This document shows, piece after piece, positions 1-12,400 of a stretch of DNA of 64,000 nt. Every line of letters begins with the position of its first letter. Position 1 is the first letter of the stretch. The notes under the pieces were generated by a model. That model did not search any database and was not told where the DNA came from. It was given only the letters and a program-made list of their open reading frames with translations. The translations under genes and the position numbers were made by a program. The stretch is from Phaseolus vulgaris. Lineage: Eukaryota; Streptophyta; Magnoliopsida; Fabales; Fabaceae. The DNA is taken from assembly GCF_000499845.2 (NCBI RefSeq), contig NC_023759.2:43479172-43543171 (forward strand), written 5' to 3'.

Positions 1-74
1 GTAGAGTATGATTAGTAGTAGATATGTTATGTTATGTTATGGACATGCAAGCTTGACCAAGCGTTACCGTAATG

Positions 75-366
75 CTCACCAACCAACCTCTTTCTCTGTT
101 TGGTCCACTCAGTTGGGCGCCACCACACACCCAGCTACCAAGAAACAACCCAATGCTCTCCTCCACGTGTCACAATCCCACGCCATGCTCCAATCTCACG
201 CTCCTTATTCATTTTCAACAAACCCCATTTCTAGTTCTCTTCAGCTACCTACCCCACACACACCAACCTCACCTCTATATAACTCTTCAACCAAACTCCT
301 TTCTTCTCAGGAAATCCTCAAACACTTCAACATTTCCTCTCTCTAACTTTCTCTCTCTCTCTCTCT
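75..366 (+). promoter_or_regulatory. PAL copy 1 proximal promoter and 5' UTR
   Basis: AC-type elements (CACCAACC) lie at 77-84, overlapping a second ACC repeat to 88, and at 261-268. A G-box CACGTG lies at 164-169. The TATA box TATATAA is at 276-282, so transcription should begin near 305-315. A CT-rich tract at about 348-366 lies in the predicted 5' UTR, 45 bp before the ATG. AC elements are the known MYB-binding sites of phenylpropanoid promoters and a G-box is a bZIP/bHLH site. The same order of motifs is found upstream of copy 2. Motifs are seen directly; their use is inferred. Confidence 0.7.
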
Positions 367-411
367 ACACAAAACTCACCTCCATTTTTTCATTCTCTTC
401 ATTTCATCAAG

Positions 412-3374
412 ATGGAAGCAACTACCCTTACCAACGCCCACCAAAACTGTTCCTTCTGCCTCCCGTCCGCCAAGACCACTGATCCTCTCAATTGGGGAAC
501 GGCCGCGGAGGCGCTCAAGGGGAGCCACCTCGACGAGGTCAAGCGCATGGTGGCCGAATACCGCCAGCCGCTGGTCCGCCTCGGCGGCGAGACGCTCACC
601 ATCGCTCAGGTGGCAGCGGTGTCTGGCCACGACCAAGGCGTGAGGGTGGAGCTGTCGGAGTCCGCTAGGGAAGGTGTTAAGGCGAGCAGTGATTGGGTGA
701 TGAACAGCATGAACAATGGCACTGATAGTTACGGCGTCACCACCGGCTTCGGTGCCACCTCACACCGCCGAACCAAACAAGGCGGTGCTCTGCAGAAAGA
801 ACTCATCAGGTAACTAACTCTACTCCCTCCGTATATACACACACTCTACGTATACATGTCTAGGCTTCAAAGTCGAAGTATTTGGTACGTAGACGTAGTA
901 TTTTCCTTCTTTTCAATCTTTCATGTGTACCGTGCTGCTTGCTAGGCACGATACTGGTTACCTAAATTTAACAACATCACAAATTACTACCATACCATCA
1001 CATCGTCATTTATTCACAGACATGCATGATTAAGGTCTCCTAAAAATATCGCAAACCAATTTTCACCTACATGACCAAACTCTTTATAAATTCTTATTTT
1101 TAAACTCTCATTTAATTTTATATGACGTAATATTAGCTAGGAAAAATATTTTTTTCCTCCTTCTGTTTTCTCATTAATTTATTGGTTTTTATATAATGTA
1201 TGACGATATTTTTATTCATAATGTATGGAAATAATTTTTATTTTAAGCTGGACGGCTTTTAGGGAAATTCCTTATTTACCTAACAAAACTTGTGTTCTCA
1301 CACAGAATTGACTTTATATTGTGTAAGCTTGTAATTTTGTCTCAACATTATTTAGAAAAATATTTTGCTATGCTCATACTAAATTCTCGTTTTCAATTAT
1401 GTAACTGTGATGGGAATATTTTTCTTCTTTACACAAGGCAGTATTATATTATATATTAAATATTTTTATACAACAAAAGAGAAGTTCTTAGTTCGGTCTC
1501 CTTTTTAGATTTAATTTTTGTATTTTGTAATAATTACTCCAAACGTATATGCTCCATGTGGATTTATTATATTGTTAATTTTAAAGAAAAAATTCCTAAT
1601 TATGATTCTTTTATTCTTTTTCAGGTTTTTAAACGCTGGAATATTTGGAAATGGGACTGAATCATCCCACACTCTGCCACACACTGCAACTAGAGCAGCC
1701 ATGTTAGTGAGGATCAACACTCTTCTCCAAGGTTACTCAGGCATCAGATTTGAAATCTTAGAATCCATCACCAAGCTCCTTAACAACAACGTTACCCCAT
1801 GTTTGCCACTTCGTGGTACAATCACAGCTTCTGGAGATCTTGTTCCACTTTCCTATATTGCTGGTTTGCTCACTGGCAGACCTAACTCCAAAGCTGTTGG
1901 ACCTTCTGGAGAAGTACTTACTGCTAAGCAAGCTTTTGAATTGGCTAACATCAATTCTGAGTTCTATGAATTGCAACCCAAGGAAGGCCTTGCCCTTGTT
2001 AATGGCACGGCTGTCGGTTCTGGCATGGCTTCTATAGTTCTCTTTGATGCAAATATACTAGCTGTGTTGTCTGAAGTTCTATCAGCTATTTTTGCCGAAG
2101 TGATGCAAGGGAAACCTGAGTTTACTGATCATTTGACACACAAGTTGAAGCACCACCCTGGTCAAATTGAGGCTGCTGCCATTATGGAGCACATTTTGGA
2201 TGGAAGTTCCTACATGAAGGATGCTAAGAAGCTGCATGAAATAGATCCGTTGCAAAAACCAAAACAAGATAGATATGCCCTCAGAACTTCACCACAGTGG
2301 CTTGGTCCTCTCATTGAAGTCATTCGTTTCTCCACCAAGTCAATTGAGAGAGAGATTAACTCCGTGAATGACAACCCTCTTATTGATGTTTCAAGGAACA
2401 AGGCATTGCATGGTGGTAATTTCCAAGGAACCCCAATTGGAGTCTCCATGGACAACACTCGTTTGGCTCTTGCATCTATCGGCAAACTCATGTTTGCTCA
2501 ATTCTCCGAGCTTGTCAATGATTTCTACAACAACGGTCTGCCTTCAAATCTCACTGCTAGCAGAAATCCTAGCTTGGATTATGGTTTCAAGGGAGCTGAA
2601 ATTGCCATGGCTTCCTATTGCTCTGAACTCCAGTATCTGGCAAATCCAGTAACAAGCCATGTCCAAAGTGCTGAGCAACACAACCAAGATGTGAACTCTT
2701 TGGGTTTGATTTCAGCTAGGAAGACAAATGAATCTATTGAAATCCTTAAGCTCATGTCTTCCACGTTCTTGATGGGACTTTGCCAAGCAATTGACTTGAG
2801 GCATTTGGAGGAGAATTTGAAAAGCTCGGTCAAGAACACTGTGAGTCAAGTTTCCAAGAGGACTCTTACCACAGGTGGCAACGGAGAACTCCATCCTTCA
2901 AGATTTTGCGAAAAGGATCTGCTGAAAGTGGTTGACAGGGAGTATGTATTTTCCTACATAGATGACCCATGCAGTGGTACATACCCACTGATGCAAAAAC
3001 TTAGGCAAGTGCTTGTAGACCATGCCTTGATAAATGCAGAGAATGAGAAGGATGTCAACACATCAATCTTTCAAAAGATTGCAACCTTTGAGGAGGAGTT
3101 GAAGACCATCTTGCCAAAGGAGGTTGAAAGTACAAGGGCTGCTTATGAGAGTGGGAAAGCTGCGATTCCAAACAAGATAAAAGAATGCAGATCTTACCCA
3201 CTCTACAAGTTTGTGAGAGAGGAGTTGGGCACTGGGTTGCTAACTGGAGAAAAGGTGAAGTCACCAGGTGAAGAGTTTGACAAATTATTCACAGCAATAT
3301 GCCAGGGCAAAATTATTGATCCTCTACTCGAATGCCTTGGAGAGTGGAATGGAGCTCCTCTTCCAATATGTTAA
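412..3374 (+). CDS. PAL: Phenylalanine ammonia-lyase, tandem copy 1
   Basis: The enzyme deaminates L-phenylalanine to trans-cinnamate, the entry step of phenylpropanoid metabolism; it is cytosolic and tetrameric. Exons are 412-809 and 1625-3374; the 815-bp intron (810-1624, GT-AG) splits the Arg133 codon after its second base, the classic PAL intron position. The product is 715 aa, normal for plant PAL. Visible active-site features are Tyr107 in the loop [10 protein letters not shown], the MIO-forming triad Ala201-Ser202-Gly203 ([12 protein letters not shown]), and Phe134-Leu135, the position where tyrosine-using enzymes carry His. The protein ends in the usual APLPIC. The ATG at 412 follows a CT-rich leader and gives the standard N-terminus. 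A 106-bp extension upstream of exon 2 in the same frame is intron. Exon 1 is much richer in GC than exon 2. Copy 2 lies 6.1 kb downstream in the same orientation. Confidence 0.97.
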
Positions 3375-4019
3375 TTTTATTGTCACTTTCTAAAATGTTT
3401 TCTTTGTATCTATGAACTCAATGTTTTAAAACTATGCAATGTAAGTCAATGTTTTAAAATTTGGATTGGTATTCAATTCAATTTGAATATATGTCAATGC
3501 ATCATCAATTATATTAACAAGATATTAATTAATCTGCGTAAACCGTTCTTTATTAAAAAAAATAAAAATGTATGTTTGCAAATCTTGTATACCATACACA
3601 AGAAACACAACAAATTAACACAGTTTTATAAACTCACAACAAATTTGCTAGTTCACTTATTGTTTAAAAACAAAATAGAAACTTAAACTAAAAATTTAAA
3701 TTTTTAAGATGTAACTTTTTATATTTTATTATTTTTAAAAAATAAAAAATAAAAATATTTATTTTATAGATATAATTTCTCTAATACTAAGAAAAATTAG
3801 GTGAAGTTAGGGTGCATGGTCGACGGTGATGATTAATTTAACCATGAAGTTAATCCTGAATTGCGTAATTATCCACACTTGATCATTTCCCTCCCAATGT
3901 TTTCTTTTTCAATCATAGTTTGTCGTCGTGGGAAATCCTTTTTCTGACGATGACAACTTGTTCTATTTTCTTTTCTATGCGTAAATCCACCCCCGTATGA
4001 ACAAACTGAAGATCCCAAA

Positions 4020-4199
4020 ATGTTAGAAGAAGAAACCCATCAAAAAGTCAAGTTCAAAGACAAAGAAAAACTCGAGAAGCTCGGCTTTGCAACATTTCCA
4101 TCACCACTGCCACAACCACCGCCGCTGTTGGCGCCGCCACTCCCCCATTGCACGTGTCATCCACCACTGGAAGAACCTCTTCCAAGTCAATGTATGTAG
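4020..4199 (+). CDS. Short open frame of 59 aa, unrecognised
   Basis: An ATG at 4020 opens a frame that ends in TAG at 4197-4199. The predicted peptide has a charged N-terminal half (many Lys and Glu) and a proline-rich C-terminal half with several Cys. It sits in an island markedly richer in GC than the surrounding several kilobases, and a CACGTG lies at about 4151-4156. I do not recognise a family. It may be a fragment of a captured gene exon, a small real gene or chance. No splice partner was identified. Confidence 0.2.
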   Translation: MLEEETHQKVKFKDKEKLEKLGFATFPSPLPQPPPLLAPPLPHCTCHPPLEEPLPSQCM

Positions 4200-4594
4200 T
4201 CCGTTTTTATTTGGCGGGTTAACCCGGTCGGATCCAAACAGGTAAGACTGGTCCGAAGTGTGATTCCAGTCAACAGTGGTTCCTTATTATAAAAAAGAAA
4301 AGAAAAAAGGGATTTTTGGTGATCGCCACAAAATAAAAAAAAGATTCATGATTAGAGCAGTTGACTTGATTTCGAATGTTACACATCAGGCCATGTGATC
4401 CACACACTTCTTTACACAGACTTACTATTCATATCTGCACATGTCATTTCACTTTGATTCCATATAAAGTATGTCTACTGTGATTAGATAAATTCATACT
4501 TGTACTATTCTAATTCATCAATTAAATGAGTTTAGATTTATCACAAAAAAAATAATTTAATTTAATTTAATTTGACAGTCACTTAGTTTGTATG

Positions 4595-4597
<3 letters not shown>

Positions 4598-4635
<38 letters not shown>
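4598..4635. repeat. (AT)n microsatellite
   Basis: A pure AT dinucleotide run of about 38 bp between the two PAL genes. Such runs are length-polymorphic and common in plant intergenic DNA. Confidence 0.9.
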
Positions 4636-4638
<3 letters not shown>

Positions 4639-5867
4639 TGGCCGTTATAAAGGACTTTATATATGATTGTCTTTTCAGAAACTTTTCCTTAATAGTTCTT
4701 TTTATAATTATTGGATAATTCTAACTATTTTCAATTTTGAAAAATATTTTTAATATTTTTTTTAATTTTCAAGAAGCAATCCATAATTACTTTGATACCA
4801 TCAATAATTTTACATTTACATCACTTATCACTCTTAAAAGTCAAAGTCAATCACATTTAAAATATACATTCCTCTCTAATTCTTTTGAGAGATGAAACTC
4901 CAAAATAAAAAAATGATAATAACCTCAACTTATACTTGATCAAAACAATAATATTTAAAAATAAAATATCAAAATTAGTAAATATGAATTTAACTATTTA
5001 ACTGTAACTGTTTTTGGTTTTAACAAATTAATTGTAATATTTTAAAATAATTTAAGAATAGATAATAATAATTTTTAAATAATTAAGAATAAAAACTTTG
5101 AAATTAATCATTTAAAAATAATTAACTAAATCCAATATCTTTTTTAAAAAAATGAATAATTTAGGTTTGATTTACTTATTTCAATCCAAATTTGTCTTAT
5201 CTTCAAAACAATATATTCATAACATTTTAAAAAAAACTATTAGTAAATTTAAAAGGCATAATTTTTTTAGTGTTCAAATGTTGATCTAAAAGCTCAAGCG
5301 ACATATACAAAGTATAATCAAATTAAGCGAGGAGTTCTTCTTATGTAGTGAAGATGGGATGTTCAAGCAACATGTCCCTGAGTGCAAAATCTAAGGTTAT
5401 ATATAATTACAGGAAAGTATTCAACTAAAGTGTATACTCTTTTAGTTATCAACAAAAAAAAATTATAAAAAGGATTATATATATATATATGATGTGATCA
5501 ATTGGGATTGTGGTATTAATTACATAAAGTCATAAAGACAAAAAATTTCAACTTCACAAATAGTTTAAATAACCTAAATTAAGTTGTTATATCAATAATA
5601 TTGTTTATAGTAAATTCAAAGTGTTACTTAAGATCTCATATTAAATATAAAAAAACAAAACGAACAATATATAATTATTATTCGTCAAATCTCTATGCTA
5701 TTTTCCTTCCGGGAAAAATTCAACACAAAAACCTACCCTTACAGAAAAGACACGGGCAAAACAAGAAGTTTGATTTTATCTTCTTATATTTTAAACATTA
5801 TGCATAAACTTATGATAACTTTACAATTTATTTTAATATCATAATTGTAAAATTAATATTAAATATT

Positions 5868-6325
5868 TTTTTTACCGACACTATAAAAAAATTATTAAAT
5901 AAATTAAATTTAGAGATCAAAATAATTAGTTATTATTTAATTAAATTAGATATTATTTTATAAATTAACAAAACTATGAGTATCTAAAGTAGTTTCTATT
6001 ATTAATAAAAATTTATAAAATAGTTTTTAAATTATATCTAACTATTAGCTATCAAAATTTAGTTACTTATTACTTTATATTTTAAATTAATTTTTATTAA
6101 TATTTTAGAGATTAATTTAAAATTTAAAATATTAGTTACTAAAATTTAGGTAACTAATTTAGATATAAATTTAAAAATTATTTAATAAATTTTTATTAAT
6201 AATAGAAATCATTTTAGACAAATAATTTTTTAATCTCTAAATTTAAATTTAATGTAATTAATATAATGATTAATTATGTTTTTATTTCTAAATTTAATTA
6301 TTATGATTTTCTTGTTGTAATGGAA
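5868..6325. mobile_element. AT-rich foldback MITE, copy A
   Basis: A near-palindromic AT-rich element. Its left part (blocks such as AAATTAGATATTATTTTATA and GTAGTTTCTATTATTAATAA) recurs inverted in its right part. Related copies occur at 38758-39078, 46016-46455 and, as a half, at about 61370-61575. It carries no coding potential. Ends are approximate. Family assignment (Mutator-like by structure) is inference. Confidence 0.6.
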
Positions 6326-7154
6326 AAAAAGAAAAATATAAAAAAGATAGTAACGTGTTTGATTATGCATATTAACTGTTCACGTGGATTGAAAGATGCT
6401 TACATTGGATATGTTTGTTACTACTTATTGATTATCGATGAGTGCGAAGAAATAAAAAAGAGAACCGTTGAAAGAGTTGAAATTTTGCCTCCCCCATTAT
6501 GACGTGGGAAGAGAAGAAAAAGATAAGTAATAACACATATATTACTACTTTACTCATTATTTTAAACTTTAAACAACACTTCTCACAATGCATAATCCAT
6601 TAATTATGACCTATAGGAATTATTTATATATGTAATGTAACAATGCTTAGGAGTATGATAAATTATGCATTGATGGTTTGTAAGCACAAAGGTTTTTTTG
6701 TAATTTAAATTTTCACTATGGATAAATTTTAATAATAGTAGAAAAGAAAATACTTTTAAACATTAGATTAAATTCCCTCAACCAAACTAATTGCATAAAA
6801 AGAAGTGATAGAAAATAATTAATATTATATTATATTATTTATAATTTAAAAATATATGAAATTAAAGAAATATGAAATAAAAATTTATTAAGCCTTATAA
6901 ATATTACGTAATTTGTCCAATTATTTATAAATTTAGTCACTATACATTATGAGGGTAAAATAATGTGAATAATTTAATCAAGGAAAACATATTTGATATG
7001 TTGAATTTTTATTTATAATTTTTAATTAATTATTTAAAATTTATTAAATTATAAATGTTATTTTTCAATATATAATTTACTAGACATTCTTTTCTATTTT
7101 AAAAAAGTGATATAAAATTATTTTCAATTAAGTTTTTGGGTACTTTTACGTTAC

Positions 7155-7210
7155 TATATTAGATTGTTTTTACATACTCGACTTTTAGATTGCTTTTTAC
7201 GTACTCAATT
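7155..7210. repeat. Two-copy short tandem repeat
   Basis: Two imperfect copies of a unit of about 26 bp with the core TTAGATTG, a T-run, then ACRTACTC. They lie directly inside the right arm of the large inverted repeat. Small and probably incidental. Confidence 0.5.
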
Positions 7211-7329
7211 AAGCATCTTTCAATCCACGTGAACAGTTAATATGCATAATCAAACACGTTACTATCTTTTTTATATTTTTCTTTCCTCTGTTAAAATATA
7301 TTTAAGACTAATTTTACAATTATGATATT

Positions 7330-9120
7330 GAATTTTCTGTTTTTATCAGATACAATTGTTACATGTTTTTTATCATTAATATAGACATATGTATTAGTTG
7401 GAGATTTTTTTATTATTTGGGAGAAACACATATTTTTAATATTTTTTTATACAAGTTAGAGCATCCTTCATTTAATTTATTCAAATAAAAAAAAGTACTC
7501 GATTACCAAAAAAAAAAGTGGAAATTCATTATATTGGTTTAAGAAGTGAAAATTGATTTGCAGTACATGATTATGAATATGGGCATTAAATTGATCACTA
7601 AAGAAGTACATGGATATAATTGATTATGCTGGCATGCGCCTCTTCATTCACAAATAAATGCATGCAGATTCAGAAACCAAAAATGCTTTTATAGAAAGTC
7701 CTTTAATATATTTCATTTGAAATAAATGAAGTCAATAAGTCAAAACTTTGTGTTTTATATTTGTATTTTAAGAAATAAATTAGAAATTCTAAACAATGTT
7801 TATATATATATATATTATTTGCAGTTAAATTCAATTAATGGATTGATGTAATGATTATAAATTTAATTTTTTTTTAAAGTAATTTATATTTACTTTAATT
7901 TTTTTAAATATCATCACACTAAGATAAAAATATGTTACACATAAAAATATATTGGTTTAAATAATTGTAATGGCATTTCATATATATATATATATATTGA
8001 TAGTTAATATTTTTATTCTCCTATTTTAAACTAATCTTAATTTTCTTCTATTTGAAATTAAAACAAATTAATTGAATTTTAGTTCAATAGCAGTGATTTT
8101 GATTCTATTTTATTGCAAAATAATATTAACAAAATAAATTAAATTTATATGAAAGTATAAAATTATATTACAAATTTAATTGTTTTTTAAAATCCATGTA
8201 ATTTTTATAAAATATTATTATTATGATAAATTTAAATTTTATTTTAAATTTTATAAATTAATTACTTCATATTAATCATCTTTCAATTTAATTCATGTTC
8301 AATTTTATTAAAATTAAATCAATGGTATGTTTGCAATTTATTATACTACTCAATTAATTTTGTTCATCAGATTGATCAAATTTCCTATAGGCTTTTCACC
8401 CAGTTACCTCATTGTGAACTTTTCATATTTATAGTTATACTTTTTAAATTATAATTAAAATAAAAAATAAAGTTATAACGAAGGTTTGAAATTAATTTCT
8501 TGTATTCTATGGATTATAAATTACTCAGGCTCTTGACATAGAAATATAAATTTCTTAAGAATAAATATATCCTAATATTTTTTATTATTACCTTCTAACA
8601 AATATAAAAATAATAAACATACGTACTTTCATATTTGTAATAATAAGAATAGCCACCTAGCGTGTACTCATAACAGTATGATAAAGACATTTACTTACTA
8701 CTACTACCACCAAATTTTATTAGCAAAAGACTACCACTTACGAAAAGAAATTTTCAAATAATTAAGTATTTTAGTGAAAGGCTTTGTCGGATTGTTTAGG
8801 AGGCAATCAAGTGCTAAAATGTAGGGCAACAAAAGAATTATTTTTGAACCATTATAATCTAACTCCATTACCAAAAAAAAAAATTCTTGAAAAACTTATA
8901 AATAGATTTGATATTAAAAGAACACACATTAAAGAAAAGTTATATAAATTGTTATTAACTTCCACTATCCAGAATCAATAATGAGATAATAGGATAGAGA
9001 GAATGAGTGAGATAAAGAATAGAAAAGTTGACTATTGAGCAGACTAATTTGAAGTAAAGGAATAGTATAGAAATATGGATGGATAGAGACACGAGGAAGT
9101 GCTACAATGTCATGTTCCTA
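7330..9120. other. PAL intergenic region, second part
   Basis: AT-rich DNA with short (TA)n runs near 7801-7815 and 7981-7998. No recognisable gene. An open frame at 8784-8981 encodes a lysine- and leucine-rich peptide with no known motif and is probably chance. The last 100 bp lead into the copy 2 promoter. Confidence 0.6.
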
Positions 9121-9126
9121 GCAAAA

Positions 9127-9425
9127 CTCACCAACCACCTCTTAAGTTTTAGTCCATCCCGTTGGGCGCCACCACACTCAGCTACCAAGAAACAACCCCA
9201 ATGCGCTCTTCCACGTGTCACAATCCCATACTAAGTTCCAATCCAACGCTTCTAATTACTTTTCAACAAACCCCATTTCGCATTCCTTTCAGCTACCTAC
9301 CAAACACCGTTGCATGACACCACACGAACCGCACCTCTATATAACTCTCCAACCAAACTCTATTCTTCTCAGGAAATCCTCAACACACATCAACATTTCC
9401 TCACTCTCTCTCTCTCTCTCTCTCT
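9127..9425 (+). promoter_or_regulatory. PAL copy 2 proximal promoter and 5' UTR
   Basis: A single AC element (CACCAACC) lies at 9129-9136, followed by CACC. The G-box CACGTG is at 9212-9217, TATATAA at 9338-9344, and a CT repeat at about 9403-9425 precedes the ATG. The spacing from G-box to TATA and from TATA to ATG resembles copy 1. The second AC element next to the TATA box of copy 1 is changed here (the same position reads ACGAACC), so the two promoters are related but not identical. Confidence 0.7.
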
Positions 9426-9470
9426 ACACAAAACTCACCTCCATTTTTTCATTCTCTTCATTTTATCACG

Positions 9471-12400
9471 ATGGAAGCAACTACCCTTACCAACGCCCAA
9501 AACGGTTCCTTCTGCCTCCCATCCGCCAAGACCACTGATCCGCTCAATTGGGGAACGGCCGCGGAGGCGCTCAAGGGGAGCCACCTCGACGAGGTCAAGC
9601 GCATGGTGGCCGAATACCGCCAGCCGCTGGTCCGCCTCGGCGGCGAGACGCTCACCATCGCTCAGGTGGCGGCGGTGTCTGGCCACGACCAAGGCGTGAG
9701 GGTTGAGCTGTCGGAGTCCGCTCGGGAAGGTGTTAAGGCGAGCAGTGAGTGGGTGATGAACAGCATGAACAATGGTACTGACAGTTACGGCGTCACCACC
9801 GGCTTCGGTGCCACCTCCCACCGCCGAACCAAACAAGGTGGTGCTCTGCAGAAAGAACTCATCAGGTAACTAACTCTACTCTACTCTACTCTACTCCCTC
9901 TGTATACACACACATACACTCTACGTATATGTATACGTTTCGTAGTCGAATGTATTTTCTCGGTACGGTACTCATCAGGTTACCTATAATCTAACCGTTT
10001 CATAAATTAATTACTACAACCTAAAACAGTAACGTTGTTCATATTAAATTTTTAGTTTATCATTGAATTGCCATTTTACATTTAAAATAATTTGTACAAA
10101 GTTAGTTTCAAGATATTGGTATTTTTAAAATAACTAAAAGATCGGAACTTAAGAGAGTAGGCTTTTTGTAACGATAGAACACTAAAATTATATCATTCTA
10201 TAATTGTTTTTTATATAACCAACTAAATAACGAGGATTACGAAGAAACATATTTTTTAGATGAAATTCTGGTCTTTATGATTTATTAGAATTACATTCTT
10301 ATTAATAGATAAAAATAATATTAAAAGATGGAGTATATAAAAGAAAAAATCTACTTTGAGTGAATTAACCGTCCCGGAAAATAATAATATTTTTGGGACA
10401 TGGGACTTTGATGTGAAAACAGTGATGAAGGAGTCTGAGACGGATAAGAAAAAACATATAATTTATTAGCATAAGGCGTCTTAAGTAGGGGATGGGTTGG
10501 TGAGACTACTACCCATGTTTGACTCAACTTCTTCCCATTCATGTCATTTCTAATTTTGTTTTTGTTTTATTTTATTTTAAGTTGGACGGCTCTTACCTAA
10601 CTATACCCATTTAAGAAAGGATAACAATACATTCAAAATCCCAATTTTGTAATAATTATATTCTAATTTCTAATACTATACTTTTTTATATTATTTAATT
10701 ATAAATTTATTTTTTTATTATATATTTATTTTTAAATCGATAATGATTCTCAAACTATATTCTCTTATAAGAAAATGCCAACCGCTAAAAATATTCAACT
10801 TTTATATCAACCATATCAAAAGTTAAAAGCTTTTATACTAAAACTACTATATTATAAATGAATATTTCTTACACCACCAAATAACTTTTTACACTATCTC
10901 TCTTTTAGCTATGGATTCTCATTTACCTGAACTCATTTCAGTCTTGTCTTTAAATGTTTTTATATTAATTATTTGTAAACATATAGGTAACGCGCTTTCT
11001 TTCAAGGTGGATTTATTTTATAATTCATTTTAAACTGGAATTCCTAATGTAACTTTTTTTAATCTTCTTCAGGTTTTTAAACGCTGGAATATTTGGAAAT
11101 GGGACTGAATCATCCCACACACTGCCACACACTGCAACCAGAGCAGCCATGTTAGTGAGGATCAACACTCTTCTTCAAGGCTACTCAGGCATCAGATTTG
11201 AAATCTTAGAATCCATCACCAAGCTCCTTAACAACAACGTTACCCCATGTTTGCCACTTCGTGGTACAATCACAGCTTCTGGAGATCTTGTTCCACTTTC
11301 CTATATTGCTGGTTTGCTCACTGGCAGACCTAACTCCAAAGCTGTTGGACCTTCTGGAGAAGTACTTACTGCTAAGCAAGCTTTTGAATTGGCTAACATC
11401 AATTCTGAGTTCTATGAATTGCAACCCAAGGAAGGCCTTGCCCTTGTTAATGGCACGGCTGTCGGTTCTGGCATGGCTTCTATAGTTCTCTTTGATGCAA
11501 ATATACTAGCTGTGTTGTCTGAAGTTCTATCAGCTATTTTTGCCGAAGTGATGCAAGGGAAACCTGAGTTTACTGATCATTTGACACACAAGTTGAAGCA
11601 CCACCCTGGTCAAATTGAGGCTGCTGCCATTATGGAGCACATTTTGGATGGAAGTTCCTACATGAAGGATGCTAAGAAGCTGCATGAAATAGATCCGTTG
11701 CAAAAGCCAAAACAAGATAGATATGCCCTCAGAACTTCACCACAGTGGCTTGGTCCTCTCATTGAAGTCATTCGTTTCTCCACCAAGTCAATTGAGAGAG
11801 AGATTAACTCCGTGAATGACAACCCTCTTATTGATGTTTCAAGGAACAAGGCATTGCATGGTGGTAATTTCCAAGGAACCCCAATTGGAGTCTCCATGGA
11901 CAACACTCGTTTGGCTCTTGCATCTATCGGCAAACTCATGTTTGCTCAATTCTCCGAGCTTGTCAATGATTTCTACAACAACGGTCTGCCTTCAAATCTC
12001 ACTGCTAGCAGAAATCCTAGCTTGGATTATGGTTTCAAGGGAGCTGAAATTGCCATGGCTTCCTATTGCTCTGAACTCCAGTATCTGGCAAATCCAGTAA
12101 CAAGCCATGTCCAAAGTGCTGAGCAACACAACCAAGATGTGAACTCTTTGGGTTTGATTTCAGCTAGGAAGACAAATGAATCTATTGAGATCCTTAAGCT
12201 CATGTCTTCCACGTTCTTGATGGGACTTTGCCAAGCAATTGACTTGAGGCATTTGGAGGAGAATTTGAAAAGCTCGGTCAAGAACACTGTGAGTCAAGTT
12301 TCCAAGAGGACTCTTACCACAGGTGGCAACGGAGAACTCCATCCTTCAAGATTTTGCGAAAAGGATCTGCTGAAAGTGGTTGACAGGGAGTATGTATTTT

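Larger units (their letters stand above)
3375..5834. other. PAL intergenic region, first part
   Basis: Starts with the copy 1 3' UTR, then AT-rich DNA. It holds a small GC-rich island near 4090-4180 (see the short ORF entry) and a long (AT)n run at about 4598-4635. I see no recognisable protein gene. Open frames at 3483-3686 and 5601-5807 have low-complexity, AT-driven composition and no known motif. Confidence 0.6.
5835..7329. repeat. Large inverted repeat with 75-bp perfect core arms
   Basis: Positions 6328-6402 and 7210-7284 are exact reverse complements over 75 bp, with about 807 bp between them. Homology resumes outside the cores: 5835-5857 matches the reverse complement of about 7307-7329. 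In the left arm the two homologous blocks are separated by about 460 bp, which is the MITE at 5868-6325. The simplest reading is one longer inverted repeat, arms about 120 bp, whose left arm was later split by a MITE. It could be the terminal repeats of a deleted DNA element or a hairpin-forming locus. The core contains CACGTGG. Confidence 0.75.

Noticed and set aside
8..482. Open frames in the PAL copy 1 promoter and leader
   Set aside because: They run through TATA, CT-repeat and 5' UTR sequence and have no protein-like features.
1518..1624. In-frame upstream extension of PAL copy 1 exon 2, which would make a separate 618-aa protein
   Set aside because: It is intron: a TTTTTCAG acceptor precedes 1625, the homologous copy 2 intron has no such extension, and the peptide is low-complexity hydrophobic text.
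2210..2491. Antisense open frames within PAL exon 2 (also at 11658-11939)
   Set aside because: Mirror readings of the conserved coding strand, present in both copies only because the exons are near-identical.
4598..4635. Long AT runs as origins or matrix attachment sites
   Set aside because: Simple AT microsatellites are common and nothing else here points to such a function.
6266..6502. 78-codon frame across the MITE edge and the inverted repeat
   Set aside because: It overlaps two non-coding repeats and shows no known motif.
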